This document shows, one piece after another, positions 7,631 to 12,050 of a DNA stretch of 12,050 nt. The stretch is taken from NCBI GenBank assembly GCA_947372405.1, contig CANBTO010000093.1, positions 1 through 12,050 of the forward strand, in the 5' to 3' direction. A program made the position numbers and the translations under genes. Below the pieces are notes generated by a model. The model did no database searches, was not told the DNA's origin, and worked only from the letters and a program-made list of their open reading frames with translations. Each line of letters begins with the position of its first letter. The first letter of the stretch is position 1. Origin of the DNA: Verrucomicrobiaceae bacterium. GTDB lineage: Bacteria > Verrucomicrobiota > Verrucomicrobiae > Verrucomicrobiales > Akkermansiaceae.

Positions 7631-8197
7631 ATGGACCCGGACCTAGCCATTCTCGAAGTCGAAGAAGCGATGCAGAAGTGCGTCGAATATCTGAACCATG
7701 AATTCGCAGGCGTTCGCACCGGCAAAGCAAGTCCCGCGCTCATCGAGAACCTCGACGTGCACGTGCAGGCATACGGTGGCATCAGCAAGCTCAAGAGCAT
7801 CGCCGTCATCAGTTCGCCTGAACCTCGGATGTTGATGGTCCAGCCCTTCGATCCTGCCACCACCAGGGACATCGAGCGCGCCATCCGCGAGTGCAAGCTG
7901 GGCCTTAATCCCGCTGCCGCGGACCGTTCGCTGCGAGTACCCATCCCGGAGCTCTCCGAGGAACGCCGCAGGGACATGGTGAAACTCATCAAACAACTTG
8001 CCGAAGAGGCGAAAGTCCGCCTCCGATCCGCCCGCAAGGAGGGAATGGATGCCGCCAAAAAAATGAAGGCCGGCAATTTCATCACCGAAGATGGCCAGAA
8101 GGACTTTGAAGACGAGGTTCAGGACCTTACTAACAAGTTCACCAAGAAGGTCGAGGAACTCTCCGTCGCCAAGGAGGCGGACTTGATGAAGGTGTGA
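7631..8197 (+). CDS. frr: Ribosome recycling factor
   Basis: The factor works with EF-G to split the ribosome after termination. The 188-residue product has the usual length and landmarks: VRTGKASPALIENL (28-41), the small beta domain (about 31-104) with YGGISKLKSIAVISSPEPRM, and the long C-terminal helices including VKLIKQLAEEAKVRLRSARK (117-136). The ATG at 7631 aligns the first helix with the E. coli protein. A second in-frame ATG at 7595 overlaps the pyrH stop as ATGA and would add 12 residues; it could serve translational coupling but is not needed for the fold. Neither start has a clear Shine-Dalgarno site. It is almost certainly co-transcribed with pyrH. Confidence 0.98.
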   Translation: MDPDLAILEVEEAMQKCVEYLNHEFAGVRTGKASPALIENLDVHVQAYGGISKLKSIAVISSPEPRMLMVQPFDPATTRDIERAIRECKLGLNPAAADRSLRVPIPELSEERRRDMVKLIKQLAEEAKVRLRSARKEGMDAAKKMKAGNFITEDGQKDFEDEVQDLTNKFTKKVEELSVAKEADLMKV

Positions 8198-8462
8198 TTG
8201 CGGTGACCTGCGTCTATCAGCGGGCTTTGTCGGCACTTCCCGAGTAAAAATTCCAAGCCTCCGGTTTTCAACGGAATTCGCAATCCGCTAGATCCTGTTA
8301 TAGGAGGATAGATTGATATTCAGGGCTTCAACGCGTGCCTTATTAAGATGTCTGTAATATTTGGAATTGCGTAACATGTTTAAAAACAAGCAGTTGCGCG
8401 CGCTAAATCCATAAATTTTTTGAACGAATCATCTCTCGCGGGGTCCGATAGTTAGGAACCCC
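8198..8462. other. AT-rich spacer between frr and the STAS-like gene
   Basis: This 265-base spacer is much richer in A and T than its surroundings, especially 8320-8430, and likely holds the promoter of the gene at 8463. I could not pick -35/-10 boxes with confidence. No T-tracted hairpin ends frr. The spacer holds a good Shine-Dalgarno sequence (AGGAGG, 8302-8307) before a 14-codon TTG-started frame ending at 8357, and a hairpin (8440-8462) touching the next start codon. Confidence 0.5.
8440..8462 (+). promoter_or_regulatory. Hairpin overlapping the ribosome binding site of the STAS-like gene
   Basis: GGGGTCC (8440-8446) can pair with GGAACCCC (8455-8462) around the loop GATAGTTA, with one bulged A. 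The right arm and loop edge contain the probable Shine-Dalgarno AGGA (8454-8457), and the arm ends directly before the ATG at 8463. Pairing is seen in the sequence; an effect on translation is inferred. Confidence 0.4.
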
Positions 8463-8939
8463 ATGAAATTTTCAACCACTGATTATCCGTCCCCGACCAA
8501 TGTGGGACGCTACCGGATTGACACCGGCCGCCGGATGCGCATCGAGGAATATCAGGGGAAGGTCGGGCTGGCCGACTTGAAGTCGATTGTTTCCGCGATG
8601 GCTTCCGATCCCTGCTGGTCTCCGGATCATCACGGGCTGGTGGATTTCAGTGACGCCGAACTGGAGTTGAGCTCCAACGACGTGCTGCGGCTGGCGTTGA
8701 TGCTGCGTCAGGAAGGAAACCGGTCCAGAGGCTGGCTGGTTTTCGCGGTGCGCAACTCCGTGGCATACGGAGTGGTGAGGATGCTGGGATACTGGTCGCG
8801 CAACACCGACCGGTTCCGGATTTTTCAAAGCCGCCAGGAGGCGGAAAACTGGCTGGAACGACACTTGGATCACGCGCCGCCGGGTTTCCAGCAGCCAGTC
8901 GCCACACAGCCTGCCGGAGAATTCCGCGACGCGATTTAG
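8463..8939 (+). CDS. SpoIIAA/STAS-like (SEC14-type fold) protein of unknown function
   Basis: The 158-residue protein has no signal peptide or membrane segment and should be cytoplasmic. Residues about 24-132 follow the layout of small STAS/SpoIIAA-like proteins: an N-terminal strand pair (RMRIEEYQGKV), a helix (LADLKSIVSAMASD), a core strand HGLVDFSDAELEL (57-69), a helix with LRLALMLRQEG, a strand RGWLVFAVRNSVAYGVVRML (89-108), and a closing segment FRIFQSRQEAENWLE (118-132). The last part, 'phenylalanine-strand then A/E-x-WL helix', is typical of this group. The tail from 133 is Pro/Gln-rich and probably disordered. STAS-type proteins often act as small regulatory or lipid-binding domains; nothing here shows the partner, and no anti-sigma kinase is nearby. 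The ATG at 8463 follows AGGA five bases upstream. Confidence 0.7.
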   Translation: MKFSTTDYPSPTNVGRYRIDTGRRMRIEEYQGKVGLADLKSIVSAMASDPCWSPDHHGLVDFSDAELELSSNDVLRLALMLRQEGNRSRGWLVFAVRNSVAYGVVRMLGYWSRNTDRFRIFQSRQEAENWLERHLDHAPPGFQQPVATQPAGEFRDAI

Positions 8940-9003
8940 CATGCACGCCGGAATTGCGCGGTGGCGTTATCCCGGATAGTCATTTGGGGAGTTCCCCGCA
9001 CTT

Positions 9004-10110
9004 TTGATAGAAAATCTCCATCACAGCCTGCCAGCCACTTGGCTGATCCGGATTTCCCAAGTCTTTCCGGACATGGAAAACGAGATCCTTGAAAGTCTCG
9101 ATCTTGTGCCGGTCAGGCTGTTAGGTCGGGGTTATCATCTGGTCCGCGTGACTCATCCCGATTCCGTATCGAAGCTGCGGAACTGCACGTTCGTCCGCTG
9201 GAATCTGCCGGTCCATCACAGTTGGCCGTGTAGCCCGCAGGACACGCCCGGATTCGTCGAAAAGGCTGCGCAGGCCTTGTTCCGGAAATTTGGTGGCAGC
9301 CTCTTGCAAACGATCATCGCCGGGCCACTCGACCCGGGATCGCCTAACCGTTATTTCCGAACGCTCGCATCCAATCTCCGGGGCAGAAGCCTCCAGTTGT
9401 TCCCGCCGGAAGTCGGTGGAATTCGCGATGCCGAGGCCCAGGACAGCCGGCTGCCCACATTGTTCTGCCTCGTCGGAAAGGAAGGTTTGTTCTGTGGTTT
9501 GCAAAGTCCGGAGGACTCGAATGGATTCCATCCCGGTGGCACCAAATACATCCGCCAGAATTCGGGAGAGTCTATCAGCCGCGCGGGAGCCAAGATCGTC
9601 GAGGCGCTTCATCATCTGCGGCTCAAGAGGCCGGTGCCTCCTGCCGGCAGCCATTGGCTGGAACTCGGTGCCAGCCCCGGAGGAATGACGGCGGAACTCC
9701 TGGCCCGTGGATACCGGGTCACCGCGGTGGATCGTGCTCCGCTTGACAAACGGCTTGAAAACCATCGCTCCCTGATTGCGTTGCGTTCGGATGCGGCCGC
9801 CTTCCATCCCACGCCCGGAAGTGTTTACGATGCGCTGCTTTCTGATATGAACGGCGAAGCCCACGACGCCATCGCGCAGGTGATCCGTCTATCAGAACAT
9901 CTCCGTGATGACGGTCTTGTGGTTTTCACTTTGAAAATGGCTGGTGCCGCGACATTCAACGAAGCGACGGCCTTGGAAAAATCGGTTCTTGCCACGGCGG
10001 AAGCAGCGGGGCTGCGGACTCTCGCGAGAACCCACCTCACCTACAACCGCCATGAGTTTACGTTGTTTTTTGAAAAACATCCGCTTTCCCGGAGTCCGGA
10101 ACTACCATGA
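9004..10110 (+). CDS. RlmM/FtsJ-type RNA 2'-O-ribose methyltransferase
   Basis: The C-terminal half is an FtsJ/RrmJ-type SAM-dependent methyltransferase. ELGASPGGMTAELLARG (220-236) is the SAM-binding loop, AVDRAP (241-246) the acidic loop, and the K-D-K-E catalytic tetrad can be placed at K197 (ISRAGAK), D281 (LLSDMNG), K311 (FTLKMAG) and E351 (RHEFTLFFE). The N-terminal half, residues about 12-180, has the THUMP-like layout of RlmM, which methylates C2498 of 23S rRNA in E. coli; the 368-residue length also fits. Substrate identity is inferred. An in-frame stop at 8977-8979 limits the start to TTG at 9004 or ATG at 9073 (residue 24). TTG is preferred because ATG would cut the first strand of the N-terminal domain. 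A GGGGAG at 8986-8991 is the only candidate ribosome binding site. The stop overlaps the next small reading frame as ATGA. Confidence 0.85.
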   Translation: MIENLHHSLPATWLIRISQVFPDMENEILESLDLVPVRLLGRGYHLVRVTHPDSVSKLRNCTFVRWNLPVHHSWPCSPQDTPGFVEKAAQALFRKFGGSLLQTIIAGPLDPGSPNRYFRTLASNLRGRSLQLFPPEVGGIRDAEAQDSRLPTLFCLVGKEGLFCGLQSPEDSNGFHPGGTKYIRQNSGESISRAGAKIVEALHHLRLKRPVPPAGSHWLELGASPGGMTAELLARGYRVTAVDRAPLDKRLENHRSLIALRSDAAAFHPTPGSVYDALLSDMNGEAHDAIAQVIRLSEHLRDDGLVVFTLKMAGAATFNEATALEKSVLATAEAAGLRTLARTHLTYNRHEFTLFFEKHPLSRSPELP

Positions 10111-10178
10111 AAGACCACTTGCCGAGGCTCGAAGCCCGGCTTGACTCGCTGTTCGCGGGAGTCATGCTGCCGCCATGA
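10107..10178 (+). CDS. Possible 23-residue micro-ORF coupled at both ends
   Basis: An ATG at 10107 overlaps the methyltransferase stop (ATGA, 10107-10110), and its own stop overlaps the ATG of the lipoprotein gene (ATGA, 10175-10178). The peptide starts MKDHLPRLEARLDSL and ends in VMLPP, with an amphipathic, Leu/Arg-rich middle. It has no domain and may be only a coupling device or a chance frame. The double overlap is what supports it. Confidence 0.35.
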   Translation: MKDHLPRLEARLDSLFAGVMLPP

Positions 10179-10312
10179 AAAAGTCCATTCTCTGGATCGC
10201 CGTCGTTTTGATGGCATGCCTTTCGACTTCCTGCGGTCTGCCCGGGGCGCTGATCAATTCGGCAGGCCGACTCGTCAATGGAGCTGCGGGTATGGTCGCC
10301 CCAACGACCTGA
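10175..10312 (+). CDS. Small putative lipoprotein, 45 residues
   Basis: The ATG at 10175 opens a 45-residue frame that starts MKKSILWIAVVLMACLSTSC, a lipoprotein signal with two possible lipidation cysteines, C15 (LMAC) and C20 (STSC); C20 followed by Gly fits best. The mature peptide (GLPGALINSAGRLVNGAAGM...) is short, Gly/Ala-rich and could form one amphipathic helix, in the manner of entericidin-like small lipoproteins, though without sequence identity to them. It would be anchored to a membrane after Sec export and lipidation. It is likely translated with the methyltransferase through the overlapping frames upstream. It converges with tsaE, nine bases apart. Confidence 0.7.
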   Translation: MKKSILWIAVVLMACLSTSCGLPGALINSAGRLVNGAAGMVAPTT

Positions 10313-10321
10313 CACGACATA

Positions 10322-10732
10322 TCATATAGCGGAAATCCTCCGGCCACCGTCATCATCGACGGTAAATGAAAGCCAGAACGTGCCATCAGGCAGCATCTCG
10401 GAAAACTTGTCCCCCCACTCGGCCACGATCACTGCGTCGGCTTCGAGATATTCGTCCCAGCCGAGAGCTGCCAGTTCCTCCGCACTGTTGAGACGGTAGA
10501 AATCGAAATGAAACACCGGGAGTCTTCCGTCCGTGTATTCATGCACCAGACCGAAGGTGGGACTGGTCACTTCCGCAGCTGATCCCAGAGCGGAGACCAA
10601 CCCTTTGGTCCAATGGGTTTTGCCTGCGCCAAGACCGCCGACAAGGGCGATCACGGAACCCGGTCGGATCCCGGAGGCGGCCATCCGTCCGAGGTGTTCC
10701 ATTGCTTCGGGTGTTTGGGCGTAACCTTGCAT
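10322..10732 (-). CDS. tsaE: tRNA t6A biosynthesis ATPase TsaE
   Basis: TsaE is the ATPase that with TsaB and TsaD forms the complex installing threonylcarbamoyl on A37 of ANN-decoding tRNAs. The 136 residues carry the Walker A loop GGLGAGKT (32-39), SPTFGLVHEY (57-66) corresponding to the switch-like segment, the Walker B strand HFDFYRL (75-81), GWDEYLE (91-97) and the family motif VIVAEWGDKF (101-110). Length and motif spacing match the E. coli protein (YjeE). The ATG at 10732 is the natural start, without a clear Shine-Dalgarno. It lies only about 37 bases downstream of the terminator that closes the ribosomal protein operon, so it depends on readthrough or on a promoter inside that short gap or upstream. 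Confidence 0.96.
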   Translation of the reverse strand: MQGYAQTPEAMEHLGRMAASGIRPGSVIALVGGLGAGKTHWTKGLVSALGSAAEVTSPTFGLVHEYTDGRLPVFHFDFYRLNSAEELAALGWDEYLEADAVIVAEWGDKFSEMLPDGTFWLSFTVDDDGGRRISAI

Positions 10733-10768
10733 GGCATTAAAGGAGACCGGAACACTCAGCTCCAGCTA

Positions 10769-10799
10769 CAAAAAAACCAGCCCGTTTTCACGGGCTGGT
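10769..10799 (-). terminator. Rho-independent terminator of the dksA-like/rpmG/rpsR operon
   Basis: A perfect nine-base inverted repeat, ACCAGCCCG (10776-10784) and CGGGCTGGT (10791-10799), encloses the loop TTTTCA. On the minus strand it is followed by a run of seven T (10776-10770). It begins 27 bases after the rpsR stop at 10827, so the orientation fits termination of that operon. On the plus strand the hairpin has no T-tract after it. Confidence 0.93.
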
Positions 10800-10826
10800 C
10801 GGTTGAAGATTGGATTCGTGAACCGG

Positions 10827-11069
10827 TTAGGGCAGCAGGTTGATCGCGCGCGACTGCTTGATCGCGTTGGTGATCCTGCGATGAAGCTTGGCGGAGACTC
10901 CGGTGACACGGCGGGGAAGGATCTTGCCCGTCTCCGAGGTGAACTTGGTGAGAAGCTCCGGATTGGTGGCGACCACGAGATCCGCAGGGATGTCATGCCG
11001 GCGACGCGGCATCATCCGGTTCGCCTTGCGGAAGTTAATACGACGTTGAACTGTTTTTGGCTCGGACAT
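10827..11069 (-). CDS. rpsR: Ribosomal protein bS18
   Basis: This 80-residue basic protein matches bS18 of the 30S subunit, which sits by bS6 on the platform near the mRNA exit. The conserved block runs from about residue 30 to the end: [20 protein letters not shown], then [20 protein letters not shown] and [10 protein letters not shown]. The N-terminus ([20 protein letters not shown]) is an arginine-rich tail; it lacks the zinc-binding cysteines that some bacteria have. The start is ATG at 11069, eight bases after the rpmG stop, so the two are co-transcribed. Its usual partner bS6 (rpsF) is not in the window. Confidence 0.97.
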   Translation of the reverse strand: MSEPKTVQRRINFRKANRMMPRRRHDIPADLVVATNPELLTKFTSETGKILPRRVTGVSAKLHRRITNAIKQSRAINLLP

Positions 11070-11077
11070 GGGAAAAA

Positions 11078-11251
11078 TCAGCGGAGTTCGCGATGGAGGG
11101 TGCGGCGCTTGAGGAAGTGATTGAATTTCACTTTCTCCAGACGGCCTGGGGTGCGGAGGCTCTTCTTGTTACGTGTGGTGACGTAGCGTGAAGTCGGTTT
11201 GCCCTCGGCTTTCGCTTCGGTGCATTCTAGGATGATGATCTCGCGTGGCAT
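11078..11251 (-). CDS. rpmG: Ribosomal protein bL33
   Basis: The minus-strand ATG at 11251 opens a 57-residue frame whose middle and end match bL33 of the 50S subunit near the E site: [20 protein letters not shown] (21-40), then [15 protein letters not shown]. The segment after ILECTE carries a short insert (AKAEGKPT). It has a single cysteine (C10), not the four of the zinc-binding form, so it is the zinc-free type. The start lies 29 bases after the stop of the DksA-like gene and the stop lies eight bases before rpsR, which places it in the middle of a three-gene operon. Confidence 0.95.
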   Translation of the reverse strand: MPREIIILECTEAKAEGKPTSRYVTTRNKKSLRTPGRLEKVKFNHFLKRRTLHRELR

Positions 11252-11280
11252 GAGAAGGACTTTGGGGGGCGGATGTTGCT

Positions 11281-12050
11281 TTAATCTTCGTCCTCGTCAA
11301 GAGAAACTGTTTCAGAATCCTCATCTTCGACGTATTTTCCGCCGCTGAAGCCGACTTCGTTGGAGGGACGGAAGCGCCGTTTGCCGTATTCCTTCTCCCA
11401 CTGGGCCTGGCACTCGACGGTCAGGCGTGCGAATGGAATGGCCTCGAGGCGGGCCTGGGGGATCTTGCGGGACGAAATTTCGCAGATGCCGTAGGAACCT
11501 TTCTTGATGCGCTGAAGCGCCTGCTCGATCTCGTAGAGAGCGTCCTGTTCCTTCGCGAGCACCGAGAGCGCGAAATCGCGGTCGTAGGCGTCGCTGCCGG
11601 CGTCGCCCTGATGCTGGCCGCTGCCGGAGGCTTCGGAGCCTTCTGGAGCATTGCGGATCGTGTCGCGGGTCATGCCGGACATGGCGTCCACCAAATCGTC
11701 GCGCAGATCGAGAAGGCGCTGGCGTTGTTTTTGAACGAAGGCCGGAGAGTGGGAGCCGTTTGACCCTGAAGCGACGGGCTCGGTGGAAACCGGAGCGGAT
11801 TTCGGCGGCACGAAGGGAGGTCTTACGGGTGCGGGTGGAGGTGTGAAAGCCACCACCGAGGACTTGGCTTTGACCGCAGGTGCCTTGGCGGCAGGGGCGG
11901 GAACGGGTTTGTTAGCTTTCGATGCTTCCTCCACCACGGCTTTCACCGCAGGTTTGGAGTCTTTGGCGGGAGCAGCCGGTTTTGCCGCAACAACCGGTTT
12001 TTTTGCAACCGGGGCGGGGGTGGCTTTCTTCACAGGGGCTGGAGCAGGCT
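11281..12050 (-). CDS. DksA/TraR-family protein with Ala/Lys/Pro-rich N-terminal tail (partial, 5' end off window)
   Basis: The reading frame stays open to the right edge (PAPAPVKK before the GTG at 12033), so the true start is probably outside the window. Numbered from 12033, residues 1-95 are a low-complexity Ala/Lys/Pro/Val tail like histone H1 or other DNA-compacting tails. Residues about 97-215 are the DksA/TraR domain: a coiled coil ([18 protein letters not shown] and [20 protein letters not shown]) with the acidic tip DAYDRD at 148-153, then [20 protein letters not shown] and TVECQAQW. The zinc site is reduced to C184/S187 and C208/Q211, so two of four ligands are missing. The C-terminus is very acidic ([14 protein letters not shown]). 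Family members bind the RNA polymerase secondary channel, often with ppGpp, to tune ribosomal operons. It leads the operon with rpmG and rpsR, which fits that role, but direct evidence is absent. Confidence 0.88.
   Translation of the reverse strand, partial: PAPAPVKKATPAPVAKKPVVAAKPAAPAKDSKPAVKAVVEEASKANKPVPAPAAKAPAVKAKSSVVAFTPPPAPVRPPFVPPKSAPVSTEPVASGSNGSHSPAFVQKQRQRLLDLRDDLVDAMSGMTRDTIRNAPEGSEASGSGQHQGDAGSDAYDRDFALSVLAKEQDALYEIEQALQRIKKGSYGICEISSRKIPQARLEAIPFARLTVECQAQWEKEYGKRRFRPSNEVGFSGGKYVEDEDSETVSLDEDED

Noticed and set aside
8245..8280. Terminator after frr
   Set aside because: AATTCC/GGAATT and CCG/CGG can pair but compete for the same bases, and no T-tract follows.

Overview
The window looks like chromosomal DNA from a GC-rich member of the Verrucomicrobiota, probably near the Verrucomicrobiaceae/Luteolibacter group. 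This is inferred from protein style: a BspA-like leucine-rich-repeat protein joined to a 'choice-of-anchor' type domain, a DksA/TraR-type protein with an Ala/Lys/Pro tail and a degenerate zinc site, a one-cysteine bL33, and few strong Shine-Dalgarno sites. No transposase, integrase, phage gene, CRISPR array, tRNA or rRNA was seen. Most of the window is housekeeping sequence.

Layout. (1) Positions 1-3525 are all minus strand: a secreted leucine-rich-repeat protein running off the left edge, a 643-base non-genic gap holding a tandem array of about sixteen 21-bp units, a membrane-anchored LTxxQ-motif helical protein, and a small fatty acid hydroxylase/sterol desaturase family membrane enzyme. 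(2) Positions 3751-6112 hold a plus-strand single-chain iron-sulfur L-serine ammonia-lyase converging on a minus-strand arabinose-5-phosphate isomerase (KdsD/KpsF). (3) Positions 6235-8197, plus strand, hold a small secreted protein of unknown function, then pyrH (UMP kinase) and frr (ribosome recycling factor). (4) Positions 8198-10312, plus strand: an AT-rich spacer, a SpoIIAA/STAS-like protein, an RlmM/FtsJ-type RNA 2'-O-methyltransferase, a 23-codon micro-ORF and a 45-residue lipoprotein. The last three are chained by ATGA stop/start overlaps. (5) Positions 10322-12050, minus strand: tsaE (tRNA t6A synthesis), then a strong intrinsic terminator closing a dksA-like - rpmG - rpsR operon whose first gene runs off the right edge.

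The functional theme of the right two thirds is translation and its control: ribosome recycling, ribosomal proteins bL33 and bS18, tRNA t6A modification, a probable 23S rRNA methyltransferase, and a DksA-like RNA polymerase regulator beside ribosomal protein genes. KdsD points to Kdo-containing lipopolysaccharide, so a Gram-negative envelope.

I did not find a convincing new multi-gene system. The items most worth a second look are the 21-bp minisatellite at 1312-1648, the ATGA-chained micro-ORF and lipoprotein at 10107-10312, a hairpin that would cover the ribosome binding site at 8440-8462, and the DksA-like protein with a broken zinc site and histone-H1-like tail.
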